Source: Liolophura sinensis (taxonomy: Eukaryota > Mollusca > Polyplacophora > Chitonida > Chitonidae). From it: DNA of 60,000 nt. Both the position numbers and the translations under genes were made by a program. The DNA is taken from contig NC_088302.1 of the NCBI RefSeq assembly GCF_032854445.1, positions 31,591,979 through 31,651,978 of the forward strand. Reading direction: 5' to 3'. The notes under the pieces were generated by a model. The model was not told the DNA's origin and ran no database searches. It saw only the letters and a list, made by a program, of their open reading frames with translations. Shown here piece by piece: positions 22,629 through 35,900 of this stretch. Each line of letters opens with the position of its first letter. The stretch's first letter is position 1.

Positions 22629-22728
22629 ACGCGTAGAACAGATTTGTGATGTCCAGTGTTTAATTGGGCATGTCATCTTTTGTTCCGGATTAATGATGTC
22701 TTCTCTAATCACATCTTTCCCTGTCCTC
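22629..22728 (+). repeat. Diverged interspersed repeat, copy 2
   Basis: The partner of 21267-21365; it starts 'cgcgtagaacagatttgtgat'. The two copies lie about 1.36 kb apart in direct orientation. Confidence 0.5.
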
Positions 22729-23661
22729 ATCTAGGGGAATTTATCTTTTTTGACGATAGAATTGTTGCAATTTGTGAACGATCGAATCGTTGCACCGCGC
22801 TGAAATGTCACGTAACATTAGGAAAGTGAAGTCAACACATATGCTTTACGGAGGAAATTCAATGTTCCGCTCTGTAAAATCTTCAAGAGAATTAACGTGA
22901 CACTGACAACAAGCCATTTGGTGATCTGACATGTCATTTGTAAGTTTAGTCATGTAGCTCGTTGTAGTAAATCTCCAATGAACTAAGCCAATTAACATTT
23001 GATATGCTCATCAATTTATAGTTTATGTGCATTTCCATAATTCGTCAACCTGTCAAACTTCATCGTGATGTCCACAGTTACAATAATGTTATGATCTCGG
23101 TATAAATATAAGTTATATCTTAAACCGATCTATATGGGTCAGAAGGTTACACAAGCACGCCAGTGTTATGACGGGCCTCGGATATAGTGAATACCAGTCT
23201 CTTTATATATCAACCTTGCAGAAATGTCTTCATGACAGTTTGGATATTTCTGACCATATCATTGTATAACTGCATATATGCACGGCACAATGTATATGCA
23301 GGTTGAGGGAACTTGCTATCCCACGTATATATGAAAAGCTGTATATACGAACAAATAGCATGCAGAGGTCAAAGGTTAATTGCAGAATCGTGGTCTTGTT
23401 GTAATTACGCCATACTAATATGTGTGTGCTCTGAATCAGTCAGCTGCACAGTTCACGCGTCAAATCGTGACAAAAATCACCGCAGCATGAGTATTATCTT
23501 ATTACATATATGCGTATGTATACAGGTTTGAGAGAGCTGATATAGGAATAAAACTAGTTTTGTATGATATGGATTAATTGTAGAATAAAATAAGCGAATG
23601 AAACTTTATAAATTTTATATAATATAGGACTGCAGCATAAATAAATTGGCGATCGAACATG

Positions 23662-23662
<1 letters not shown>
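22729..23662. other. Unassigned non-coding stretch
   Basis: Nothing recognisable apart from scattered TATA-like runs. Confidence 0.5.

Positions 23663-23726
<64 letters not shown>
23663..23726. repeat. (AT)n microsatellite, about 32 units
   Basis: An uninterrupted alternating AT tract of about 64 bases ending in 'acatgg'. It is self-complementary and likely variable in length between individuals. It generates a Tyr-Ile repeat frame on the minus strand that is not a gene. Confidence 0.97.
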
Positions 23727-23729
<3 letters not shown>

Positions 23730-25972
23730 GGAGTGTATTATATTGTAATGAATGAGACATTTAAGACAAATATATTGTGGTTATGAAGAATCTATTCAAC
23801 TTGAGATGAAGACGGGATTGCTTCATGTTGCTCTTTCCTGTCTCCCTACATATGGACACGATAAAACAATGTCTTACTTATATATCGCTGCATTGTGTTG
23901 TAAGTCGCATCCTGCTCAGTTCATCATACCAACCAGTATTATGCGTAACATGCAGCGGAAATACTATTTACACACTTCTCATTTCCATTGTTCCTAAAAG
24001 AATTTAAAGATACTACGTGCACGCCTTATTAGTAAATACTTCGCCAGTCACTTAATTAAATTGATTACCTATTGTTTGCGTGTGAGAAAGTACCTTATCA
24101 CATAGCACCTGACTCTGTTACAGGTCTCTAGCTACATTAAGAGCAATTAGAATTCGGATCGCTGGAAGAACTGCAAAGTGAATTCTTGGAGATCAATTAT
24201 TAAGCTTACAATGCTCTAAATGTACCATATGTATGTCAATCGTCAACCTACATGTGTATAATAACCGTTCCACAAACCACCAAAGAATTCATCATAAAAA
24301 AAAAATTTAAAAAAAACTATATATAAAGTAAAAATTAGGACAGTGTCCTAAATTTAATTTAAAGAGTAAGTCAACACATTAATTTTGAAGGCTACTGGAA
24401 AGCCGGAGGGAATGGTTTAGGTGAGTAATAATGAATAGTGCCCAAACAATCGTGTACAACACGGTTATTACTTTGTTGTTTATTAAAACTATTAGTACCT
24501 GTCCGCTATGTCAGTTGGGCTTTGAGTGGCTGAATGCCAGTGTTGTGAAACAATTGTCAGATCGGTTATTTGATAGTTGAATGATCTTTGGCGTCATTGT
24601 TGAATGCATTTACTCCCTAAACATATATTGTGGGAAGAAAAAACCATGCGACAATTTTACAAGGACTTTTTATTCACTCGTCAGAGAGCGGGGTCATTTC
24701 CTTCATTTTACTCAGAATGTGGGCCTACATCACTTCCCTTCTCCCAGTTTGAAAGCTTTATACCAGGGTGAATGACCGTAATGGATAATATGGCTATTAA
24801 CAGGCGTATATTTTAAGGTAATTTCTTTCAGCGACGTTGATTTATGAGTAAGTCTGATTATCACATATTTAAGATCAATGTTTTTTTGCTGCTTATTTGT
24901 CACAAGTGGACCTAGTGGGCAAGTGACAGAAGCCAGATCTGTTCCCGGCATAACTGGATTAGGAGATGGGGAAATGGGGGGGGGGACGTTTAAATGTTCC
25001 AGGCTATTAGGATAATCCGTGTAAAGGATTATTTACCATGATTTACAGGAAAGATTATATAGAACTATAGGCATGATGGCGATATTATAGTAAATCAATG
25101 TCGATAGCTAATAAAGCAGAACTTATTGCCCAACAGTCTGTATGTCTGCAAAGGTAAGTAAAGGTGTCAAAGTGACGCCTTTGATGGGTGATGGGTCTAC
25201 GTGTAGACGCATGTCCCCACCCCACTCAGAAACTAAGAGACAGACAGGCAGTTTGGAGATGGGAATGTGACGGCCATGTTGACCTTACACGCGGATGTGG
25301 CTTGTGACCAGGCGGGGACCTACTTCTGTGAAAGATGAGCGAAAAAAACACCACGTCATGTGAGCGTATTGCGAAATGTCGCTGTACACACAATACACAA
25401 ACACACGAGGCATTGAGAAATACTTTAATATAAACGTTTCATGTGACATTCCGACCGTATAACCGTGACCTATATTTAGTTCGCCGGAGACAAAAATTGG
25501 CCATTACAAGAAAAACACTACCGGCGTTTACCAGTCATTTGAAGGCTTTGGACTAAACGGACTAGAATGTGACTGACCACATTGGGATGAATGTAAAAGT
25601 GGCCCGTCCAGGACAAGTTAACGGAGGTAATCAGCCGTGTGTGACCTGAAGCCAACCAGACGTGAGAAAACTTGGCCCTTTGCCAACCCGTAAATCAATT
25701 ACGCGGAAAAAACATTACTCTGTTCCCACACTAACTGGCAGCGACGCGGCTCTTCCATTCCCCTCCCCGCGCAATAACAACGCATAACACTTGCACACGC
25801 TGCCGCCTCAATCGGCATGGGGCGATGATTACGTACAATATACATGGAGACTCCATTAGTGTTTGTATCGGTTTGACAGCCGCATGAACATACAGGTATC
25901 ATTACTACCTGGGAACTGTGCATCTGCGTGAGTCATTCAAGGTCCGTTGTCTGGGAACGCCAAATATCAGAC
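23727..25972. other. Unassigned stretch with a near-perfect palindrome
   Basis: No gene is recognised. Around 24332-24354, 'aaattaggaca' and 'tgtcctaaattt' form a near-perfect palindrome centred on one base. A run of G lies near 24977. A perfect donor-like AAG|GTAAGT lies near 25153 but without a convincing exon in front. Confidence 0.45.
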
Positions 25973-26024
25973 ACACACACACAAAAAAACCCTGACCCTT
26001 TTTCTCACACACACACACATATAT
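25973..26024. repeat. Broken (CA)n microsatellite
   Basis: Two CA runs (about 25973-25984 and 26008-26019) are separated by an A run and a short unique part and followed by 'tatatatag'. Confidence 0.85.
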
Positions 26025-27694
26025 AGCTTATCCACCACGGGCTTGTGTCAAAAACGTATAACAATCATGTGTAGGATTTGTTGAAAGACGGTGATAGTTT
26101 CTCTTTTTGAAAGGCACGCCACAATTAAACTATAGGGTACCGTATTGTAAAAGGCTGTTGGGAAAAACATAAATAAACTTATAAAGTAGGCCCACGTAGC
26201 ACTTCTCCACAGCACTTCACTATATATACACTAACAGTATGTCGTTAATAGTTAGCCTTAATGAAGCAATTAGTGCAGATTCTATATGAGCATGATGTGA
26301 TTGTAAAATGAACGTCAAGTTTATTCAGATATTTTTTTGCTGTTGTTGCCCTTTTAACGAAGAAAAGGTGTTCAAATTTTAAAATCTGCCCCCTGATCAG
26401 GTAGGTCCTATGTACAGTCATGGTACGGTGATCACTGCTGAAATTGCGATGCATCATACCTATATTTATATCCATATATGTATAAAATACCTCAGGAGAT
26501 TGAAGTTTTTTTTCTTTTATTCATATCCAGTATTGTCTGTAATTTCAGCTGACATCAATCACTTATTTCCTTTTAATTTCTCATCTTTGATTTTCTTATA
26601 ACTGTCTGAAGTATTTGCTTCTGGTTTTGATGACGCCACAGTTTTAATTGGAGATGAATTTCTGTCAGAAATGCACGACGGACAGTCAGTTACACTGAAT
26701 AATGCGCAGCTTCATTGTAATATAGCCAAATATACATGGCCTTGATACCACAACAAAAACCCTCTCGCATTAACGGCTTCACCGTGGCATTTCTTGTCCG
26801 ATTTGGACGGAAAAGCTGCGAGGATTAGAGCTTTGGTGTGATGTGCAGCGCACGGTGACGTCTCAGGGGTAATGACCTGGCGTTTCTATATATCCCTTGC
26901 TAGTCACATTCCGTCATGTCCCCCAATAAAGAGGAGAAGTTTGTCCACTGCGAGGATAGGCAGATATTTCTCATTCCACAATAGCTCTCATTTACACTTT
27001 AAAAATATGACGGTATGCTTGCGTTCTGTATGACCTAATTTACTGGTGGTACAGACGCGGGTGAAACAGAGTGTAAAGAATGCGTAGAAAGTTGATGAAG
27101 GAAATATATAAAGACTAAGTCATGTGAAACTACATCAGGCTCACGAGACGTTTACAAACACCTGTACACAAGGTACACCTGTACACTTGTCCACTTTGTC
27201 ACAACATTATTTGTACATGCCTGTCACAGAGGTAAAAACACGCTGAACATGATGGTAAAATAACATGTGTAAACAATAGCGGGTTGAAGACAATATAGAT
27301 GAAGGTGGTTTGAAGGTAACCTGTTGGTGTAGCCTAAATTCCACAGGGGGGATTGGAAAGTTTGTGTTATTTACAAACTTCCTGGTATGTATTGCTACAT
27401 TATACTGAGACATCGCCGTTTCACAAATACCACGCATGATTGTGGCTGACGAAATGTCACACTGGAAAAAAAGAAAACACCACGTAGACTAGCACAGTGT
27501 GTACGTTTTTGCACGGTCGTTTAACAAGATTTCACTGTGAAGTTCTCTAAGTAGCTTAGTGTCAGATGATGATCTGTTAACTGAAGCGTAGACCCGAGAG
27601 ATGTACAGGAATGCAGGAATGTAAATGATGTAACGTACATGTAGTCACATCAGACAGGAAGAAAAATCATGAACCAAGAACCAGTGCTGTAGTT
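26025..27694. other. Unassigned non-coding stretch
   Basis: No gene or repeat family is recognised. Short frames here are unsupported. Confidence 0.5.
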
Positions 27695-28790
27695 AGTCAG
27701 ACCAGGTGATGATATATCAGACCAGATGGTGATATGTCAGGCCAACTGATGATAGGTCAGGCCAGGTGGTGATGTGTCAGGTCAGCTGATGATGTGTCAG
27801 GTCAGCTGATGATGTGTCAGGTCAGCTGATGAAATGTCAGGCCAGCTGATGATATGTCAGACCAGGTGGTGATGTCAGGCCAGCTGATGATATGTCAGAC
27901 GCTGGTGATATGTCAGGCCAGTTGATGAAATGTCAGGCCGGCTGATAAAATGTCAGGCCGGCTGATAAAATTTCAGGCCGGCTGATGATATGTCAGACTA
28001 GGTGATGATGCGTCAGACCACTCTGATGATATGTCAGGCCAGCTGATGATATGTTAGACCAGGTCGGCTGATGATACGTCAGACCACTCTGATGATATGT
28101 CAGGCCAGCTGATGATATGTCAGGCCAGCTGATGATATGTCAGACCAGGTGGTAATATGTCAGGCCAGCTGATAATATGTCAGACCAGGTCGGCTGATGA
28201 CACGTCAGACGCTGGCGATGTCAGGCCAGCTGGTGATGTGTCAGACCAGGTGGTGATATGTCAGGCCAATTGATGATATGCCAAGCCAGGTGGTGGTATC
28301 TCAGATCAGCTGATGATATGCCAGACGCTGGGGATGTTTCAGGCCAGCTGATGACGTGTCAGGCCAGCTGGTGATATGTCAGGCGCTGATGATATGTCAG
28401 ACCAGCTGATGATATTTCAGGCCAGCTGATATGTCAGGCCAGGTAGTGATATGTGAGATCAGATGATGACATGCCAGACCAGGTGATGATATGTCGGGCG
28501 AGCTGATGATGTGTCAGACCAGGTGGTGATATATCAGGCCAGGTGATAACATGTCAGACTCTGGTGATATGTCAGATCAGCTGCTGATATATCAGACCAG
28601 GAGGCGATATGTCAGAACAGTTGATGATATGTGAGGTCAGCTGATGATATGTGAGGCCAGCTGATGATATGTGAGGACAGCTGGTGATGTGTTAGACCAG
28701 GTGATGATATGGTAGGCCAGATGATGATATGTGAGGTCAGCAGATGGTATGTCAAGCCAGATGATGGTATGTCAAACTAGGTGATGACAC
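27695..28790. repeat. 1.1-kb minisatellite, about 20-bp unit, roughly 50 copies
   Basis: The unit is close to 'gatgatatgtcaggccagct'. Variants end in 'gaccaggt' instead of 'ggccagct', so two or more unit types are mixed. Many junctions create CAGCTG. Longer duplicated blocks exist inside: 'gaccactctgatgatatgtc' occurs near 28016 and 28082, and 'accaggtcggctgatga' near 28058 and 28182. The array therefore grew partly by copying multi-unit blocks. Shortened units (for example near 27900 and 28205) mark deletions. Frames are closed by the non-triplet unit length, so it is non-coding. Confidence 0.95.
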
Positions 28791-28959
28791 AACGGTAAAT
28801 GTTAAGCAAGACGAAAATAGAACGCGTCTCGTTGTATTTATAATTACATTTCATTGGCAACCTTGGTTGATTCAAAAGGAGAAGTTGTAAAATGAAACTG
28901 ATGCATTATCATGTCCACATTTAATTGTATCATCTCCTGTCGTACTTCGGAAAGTCAGT
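28791..28959. other. Short unassigned spacer
   Basis: Nothing recognised between the minisatellite and the SINE fragment. Confidence 0.4.
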
Positions 28960-29075
28960 CAGCAGTCTGGTCGTGGGGTTCCCCTTGGTTTTCCCGGGTT
29001 TCCTCCCAACTTAAGTGAAATATTCTACGGTGTACGTCATAAAACACCAAAACACACAAACTTAATTGTGTATTG
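28960..29075 (+). mobile_element. SINE family A, decayed 3' part
   Basis: Recognisable blocks in the right order are 'ggtcgtggggttccccttgg', 'gggtttcctccca', 'aagtgaaatattct' and 'cataaaacaccaaa'. The internal 'atgctggccgccgtcg' block is lost and the A/T-rich tail is replaced by an AC-rich run. Confidence 0.65.
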
Positions 29076-30594
29076 TTAACAGAACAGGTTAGATCAGATT
29101 AGTTGGAGATCAAAAATGAAAATAGTCTCTTAGCCAGCAGGTTTTCCAGCTTGACCATGCAAAACAAATATTTACCTCCTGCATCATGTCAAAACCACCC
29201 CACCCCACCCCCGGCACTCACTTGCCCCTCCAAAAATGTAGGTTGATGTCAAGACATGAAACGGTACGCCCATCTTACATGCACGGTCGTGATTGAAGAA
29301 ATTACGTAAGTCGAGTAACAATAAAAAACCCGTCTGCAGTTGGCTGAAAAGGAATAAAACCCTCAAAGTGCTGAGCACGTCCTTCGGCCGCTCGTCAAAT
29401 ATTGACACTGCTTTATTGGTCTGCCAGAGGAAAAATAAAGTTAACCCGAACCTGGAAGAAGAAAAAAGGCGGATCTTCTAAGAGGTAATGATGTGCTGTG
29501 GTTATATGTTGATGACCTACACAGTAGACACAGTACCGACCCTAAGCCACTCAATCTGTGTTGACAGTTGGACAGGTATTAACGTGATGGAGAAACGGGG
29601 GTGGGGTCTGGCGTGGTGGTGCAGTAGGTGCCCTTCCGGACAGAAGCGCGTGTGTGAACAGCTTGTTACAGATTGTCAGCAGAACGTAGTGAGGCAAATT
29701 GTCATAACTTATTCTGCTGGAACCCTGCCAGATGAAATTATATTGGAGTGTTTGGCGTGTAAATATGGACGAATTACGTGAAGGTCGAGCTGACCTGGCA
29801 TGCATAGGTGACATTAATTCTACATTATATACTGCGGGATTACACCCTAGTAGGGCTACAGGTTCTAAGTTACCAAGTCCGACTGAATGGAATCAATGCA
29901 GCCATAACAAAGGAGGCTCTCGATGGAGGGGTTATCGTACTTGGAGCCTAAGCTTGCATAGCTTTGAATAGTTGTCAACATGCACAGCGGTTTTTGTTGT
30001 TTTAAAAAAGAAATATGGAGTACGTATCTTATTCGTACTTTAAAAATGTAACACGTTTCGTGTATGTCGATACTCGGTGAAATGTCATTTTGAGCTGAGA
30101 TGCCAGCAGATGCGGTGATCTCTCACTAATTCATGCGACCTTGTTATGCAATTCATTTTGTTTACGCCACCGTATGTCATAATTCTATAGTGCGGCATAT
30201 GAGCAAACCAGCTTAATTAAACCACATTCACGGCCAAATCAAAGCAAGATAATCCGGGTTTAACAATACTAAGACAAATCAACAAAATCTGGCGTGGAAT
30301 GTTAGCTAGCATGCCAAGGTAAACGTGGCAAGTGTGGACTGATGAAAAGGCAATCAAGGGGACGTTCGGGAGGGCGCATTACTTGACTCTAATAGGCTCA
30401 CTTCATCGCGGCTGATCATTGTATAAGGATGCATGTCTAAAACAAAGCCCGGAGACGGAATGACGGATTCTGCATTGCCCCCTTCTCGGCAATATTTCAG
30501 ATATATCATTGCGAATTTCTTACTGTTGTCTTTGATGTATGAAACATAGTTTCTTTCGAATACTTTCGTGTAAAATATTACCAGTGTAAGTCTA
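29076..30594. other. Unassigned non-coding stretch
   Basis: No gene is supported. A C-rich run ('ccaccccaccccaccccc') lies near 29196. Overlapping frames at 29488-29971 show no domain that I recognise. Confidence 0.45.
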
Positions 30595-30708
30595 TACTCG
30601 CCTCGTCGCGGGTTTCCCGGTTTCCACCCATCATGTATAATGCTGACCCCCATTGTGGTAATGAAATGTTCTTGAGTATGATGTAACGCACCAATCAAAT
30701 AAATCATA
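30595..30708 (+). mobile_element. SINE family A, diverged 3' part
   Basis: The order of blocks is that of family A: 'gcgggtttcccggtttccaccca', 'ataatgctg', 'gaaatgttcttgagtatgatg' and 'caccaatcaaataaat'. Identity is lower than in other copies. The minus-strand 117-codon frame over it is an artefact of the SINE. Confidence 0.75.
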
Positions 30709-31625
30709 TACGATGACGATGCAGTGAATGGGAGCAGCGTGTTTATCTGATGTCTTCGACATGGTATTTCATTGAAGCAACACTGTGTGACACGTCCTCA
30801 CCTCTAACCAAATAATGCTGAAAGAATGAATGATTATGGCTTTGCGCCATATCGTCAATATTTTAGCCAGAAATAATGTTCAAAGCGAGGCTGAAATAGT
30901 GAGAAATCTATAGGCAGGCAACTTCTGCTATGCCAAATGGTTTATAAGTAAAATTCATTGAAGGAGAAGGAACGGATCGGCGCAGTGTCAGGATACGGGG
31001 ACTTGATAAGGCGTTGACCTTGAAATTTTACTGCAAGCCCTAAAATTGTGACCAACCGTAGGAATAATACTTAAGATTGCCTTAGACTTCATGGCAAAAT
31101 TGAGAAGTATCAAATCCAAGATCAGAAATAGACTTAGTATAAAAGAGGTTCATGATCCTATGGCCAGTATAGTTCACATGTTATGCAAGAGTTAACTGCA
31201 TACAGTTTGTTGCCTAACGCACACATACTGGACGTTAAGGTGTTTGTATAACGTTTGAAGTTCAAATGTGGTAGAACAGAATAGCTTCTATATACACTCT
31301 TCAGTACGGTTCATGATACAACGCAAAACAAACAAAACTGCCGTGCCTATGCTGTTGTAGTGTTATATATATGTTATACAAAACCTAGCGTGCCCATCTA
31401 TACATGCGTGATGTGTGTATGCAAACAAACGGGCTTCAAAGGAAACATATCGAATGGCTGACATACATCCATTGACATACATCCCTGCATTTCCTGGGAC
31501 ACCCTGCATGGCTGCGGTGAACTTTCACAAATCAAAAATGTTATCACCAAAAGTAGCATAAATACCGCATGCCAATCATATCAGCAGTGTCTCTTTCTAA
31601 CATTGCTTCAGTGGAACGTCTTAAG
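30709..31625. other. Unassigned non-coding stretch
   Basis: Nothing recognised. Confidence 0.5.
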
Positions 31626-31775
31626 TGGGAAGGTCTGCCACCAACCTGCGGATGGCCGTGCTTTTCCCTCATGCTCTGTCCGGTCTCTTCCCTCTACAGA
31701 ATGTTGGCCGCCATCGTATAAGTGAAATATTCTTGAGTACGGCGTATAAAACATCAATCAAATAAATAAATAAAT
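31626..31775 (+). mobile_element. SINE family A, 5'-truncated
   Basis: It runs from 'gtgggaaggtctgccaccaac' through 'cctgcggatggccgtg' and 'gttggccgcca' to the diagnostic tail 'tattcttgagtacggcgt' and 'catcaatcaaataaataaat'. The tRNA head is absent. A weak 7-base match (TGGAACG, near 31612 and 31792) on either side may be a decayed target duplication. Confidence 0.88.
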
Positions 31776-32663
31776 GAAGAAATGGAACGCGATTCCAAAG
31801 ACACCAGTAAAGACACTCCACACAGACATGTTGTACATGTACCGATATCGAACAGACCAATTTACCAGTCCTCTGCCATGCACCTAACGTTCGTAAGTCA
31901 GCAAGTTCTAAACATTGCCAATATGTCAATATTTTAATCTTATACGTTTAACTCTGGTTCTGGAGACCGTCGAGGCAAATTGCTATATAAACGATGCTTG
32001 CCTTTTAGTCGCTAGGACACGAGAAGTGCTGTTACAAACTTTGTCAGATCAAGACCAAGTTTGAAACAGCACCCCAGCCCCACTCTTGGTGGTGGTGGTG
32101 GTGGGGTAGGTGTTGCGGGGTGCATAACTTAACCTGCCAAATGCGCTTGGTTTACCCTAGGCACTTCGGTTTCCTCCACCCATAAAACAGATCGCCTCCT
32201 CCTCAGTCCTCATTGTTTATGGCAAACACGTGTCAGTTTCACAAGAATAAGTTTCATAAAGAGCGCATAGTGACAATTACGTAACACTTGTGTTAATGCT
32301 TCTGATTCAGGGTTGACAACATATGTCAGTGTTATAAAACAAAACCCATAACATGTGGAAAAAATCCAAAAAAAAAATTCCGCCACCGGATCGAAGTTCT
32401 TCAAGTGCAGTGAGTCGCAGTTGCCATGGGTGTGTTATGATGTAGCGTTTGCATTGTGCTTCTGTTGAAGTGACGATTTTCATTTTTCGGCTGTCATCAC
32501 TTTTATGGTTGCATTGATTATTAACACTACGCAGTGCAGACATCGATACTGAGAGGAAGGACAACGGGGTTAAATACCAATTAGTCTGGATCACCCTAAG
32601 TCTAATTAATCGATTAGGCAGACATTGGCACAGGTTGTCGAAGTCTTTGTTTTTCCCATAACT
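31776..32663. other. Unassigned stretch with a (GGT)n tract
   Basis: A G-rich run, (GGT)n then ggggt, lies at 32087-32107, followed by more G runs to 32121, giving G-quadruplex potential. The phrase 'ggtttcctccacccataaaac' at 32169 resembles the middle of a SINE but stands alone. No gene is supported. Confidence 0.45.
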
Positions 32664-32930
32664 GGCTCAAAGGTTCCAATGAATACTGTCTAAACTTACC
32701 AGGAACCACGGCTCAAAGGTTCTAATACCATATAAAATCAACAGGAACCACGGCTCAAAGGTTCTAATGCTGTCTAAAAATTGCCAGAAACCACGACCCA
32801 TTGGTTATAAAATACCATCTCAAAAATCACGATGCAGGACAACGGCTCAGAGGCCCTTATACCATGTAACAATCACCAGGAACCACGGCCCAAAGGTTAT
32901 GATACCATCTAAAATGACCACACTCACCAT
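32664..32930. repeat. Degenerate tandem array, about 44-bp unit, six copies
   Basis: The block 'ggctcaaaggttctaatacc' then 'aggaaccac' starts near 32664, 32710, 32752, 32794, 32843 and 32887, with spacing of 42-49 bases. Copies two and three are the most alike; the fourth is the most diverged. The overlapping plus-strand frame (32767-33000) is an artefact. Confidence 0.85.
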
Positions 32931-35900
32931 AAGCTTAGTACGCAGACATTCATCCCTAAATGGGTTCCTCTCATACTGCCTTGTCAACAGAAGATTATAA
33001 TGCCGTTGTGGCTTTCTTTATTACTTACTTATAGCGAACATTATAGTGACATGTCCTGCATATGGTGTGCACACATGTCGCCTTGCAGCATTTGTTAGAT
33101 CCAGCATCGCCATGTTGGTTATATAAGGGACACAATATAAAGTGGAGACATTGCCATGACTTGACGACGTGACGACGCTAATTAAATTTACGGACCCATA
33201 GCACATTCAGATATCAATGCAAGCAGTGGATGGCTTCTCTTTAATTGCAAATGGAGGCTTCCTAATGTCATATAATTTCTCAGATCTATGGTAGTTTGTG
33301 ATGAACATTGTCTTGAAAATTGGTCTTACTATTAGTAACCTGGACCATCGGTGCACGAAGTGACCGCAACCTGATGATGTTCAGCTAAAATGTGATTCAG
33401 TTACGTGTGGCCAACAACCAATTATATCACACTACCATCGATGTTCTCTTGTTTTTCTCGCTATGACGTAGTCTTTTATGTTGGTAAAATACACCCTTGT
33501 AATAAATCGTTCCCTAAGTATTCCGTCATGATAACTAACCTAGAATATATAAGCGATGCAGCAAACCTCCTTTGTAAAACGGTTTATTGGACGTAACATT
33601 TTGTCTTTGGATATGTTAGTCATGCCCCCGATTTCTATGTTATCACTCGTTATCCACTAACCCATAATTTTAGTACTATCATATCATCCGCAGAGGGCGT
33701 CTAATCATCCTTGACCTTACTAGGGTTTTAAAGTGATCCATTTACCCAAATCCACCTCCCAACCACACCCACCACCACCCAAGGACAACCACGCCTACTG
33801 GCCCCCATACTGTAGAGCCTCCAACCTCGCGTTCTCGCTAACAGTACAAGCGGTGATCAGCTGACTGGTTCGCTTCAGGTCTGCGGTAGTCAGGTGGTGG
33901 TCTACCAAAGCGGCTGGCGCAGACAGATACTCACAATATGTGCACCTGGACAAGTTTAGCCGAGCCACAGTATGTAGGTGCATACAAGTAGGCCACCGGC
34001 TTGCCATTTACATATCACATGTCTCTGCAGTTGCTACTTTACTTATCTCTCCCTGGGAGACATGTAACCTTTAGGGTCATGTTTTGACGTAGAGCAGAGA
34101 CAGAAAAGTAGGTTGGAACAAATTCGTAAGGGAACAGAAAGAAAGACAAAATACAAATTGGAGATAAAGGTGAATTTGCCTGATATGTTCTATATCTATG
34201 ATATACATATAAGTAAGGAAGAGACCTTTTTCGTATCATACCCATAAGTACATAAAACTTTCAGCGTACACTCTGTTGGGTGTATAGAAAGAAGAGGTCG
34301 CTAAAGGACATGCTTACTCTGCGGAAGATGTTTGTATTTGTTAGTTTAACTTCATTTCCAACACGCTTTCGTTTCCACATTTTTTTTCCATGTTTTTCTA
34401 TTGGACACAGCCCACCATCAGATTCCAAATATCTTGTTCTAAAACTATGCCATCCGGAAAACTCTGATCGTTGATTTATGCATGTAAGTTACGTTGCACA
34501 CGTAATCCGTTGTCCATGAGCTAACTGGTTAGTCGGAACTGAGATCTGGATATTGTGTAACCTTTTGAAAACTCTGCCTTATAGCCCTTATGGTATATGC
34601 AAAATTGTCATTTGCATAACAGGCCAAAACCCTCGAGGCTACACTGTTGGTGATCTGTGTGCTAATCAGATAAGGGTATTGTTTATTAATGGTCAATTTG
34701 TGCCGTCAACCAGACGTTTTCGTCAACCGTAGTGTAAAATTGACACCTGTACTGACATTAGCTTGCTAATCACCCGCCACGTGCTTACCCGTCAGCCCCG
34801 GGGCTGGAGCGCCAAAATCATATGCATTTTTGGGTATGAGGGTAAACCATCGCCCAAACAGTGGCCCAACATGCATGTCCATTACATGTACATACATATA
34901 CGTATAATGGTGTTTGTACATATACATGTATATGCAAGTAAATATGGGATGCTTTTCACCGGTATTAAACCCTTGTAGCTGCAAATGTCCGGATGACTGC
35001 ATGGAAACAGGACGAAGGTTGGTCAATCACTACGATAGGCTGGAGGCTAAGTCACTTTGACAGCCGATCCTGTGAAGACACGTTTGAGATTTGCTGCGGC
35101 ATTTTATTAGATTAAATCCTTTGATCCGGCGCGGCCGGGTTGTCACATTGGCTTAATACCGAGCACAAACATGTTTTCTTCGTTCACGCGCTCAGGCCCT
35201 GTTAACGGTGTATTATCACACTTTTAATAAGCGCTCAGTTCAGACGGCATTCATTTACTTGGGACTCCCGGGATCTTTATTCGTGTCCCAAATGCGATCC
35301 AAAGAAGACGTGTAATACAACGATTATACCCTTTTCTCAGCACTTACTATGACAGGATGTGTTCGTTAAGTATGAGATTGTCCACTTGTCAGTTTATAAG
35401 GCGTACAAATTTGACGCGTACACATGCATAATGCTCATAGATCTTTGCATGCACATTCGCCTAAAGGCCAAAACCCCATCAGAAAACAGCTTCAAAGATG
35501 TTCAGTCGTTCGCGGAAAACGCGGTTTCTTTTTGAAACCCCTCGTTAAAAAAGCAGGAATTGTTTCCCCATTGCTGACAGTCCGATAAAATGATAATACA
35601 GCCCTCGTGTGAAATCCCCTTATGGAACATTAGACAGATTTCTTGGTATAACCAAAGGGGACATAAACGTGGGAAAGCCTTTGAGGTTTCATTTTTTATT
35701 CACATCCTTCTTTAAAGCACTGCTTTTATCTAATTCTGGCAATGTTCTTGCAGATTGGAAATGTTTATGGCAGAGACTGTCCGGTGAGGGCACGGGTGTT
35801 TGGGTAAAGTCCTGAGGACATTATGCTTCCCAGATTCTGATGCTGCAAGCTCTTCTCGTATTGAACTAAAGACACCTGGGCCGTGTTAATTGTTTTAAAA

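Noticed and set aside
23554-23760. Tyr/Ile repeat protein on the minus strand
   Set aside because: It is the translation of an (AT)n microsatellite.
27695-28790. CRISPR-like array of short direct repeats
   Set aside because: There are no unique spacers of constant length; the units are contiguous and varied, as in a eukaryotic minisatellite.
32210-32594. Overlapping minus-strand frames as a gene
   Set aside because: Two overlapping frames with no domain, no codon pattern and no splice context.
35749-35783. Microexon between 'gttcttgcag' and CCG|GTGAGG
   Set aside because: About 35 bases are too few to distinguish from chance splice-like signals.
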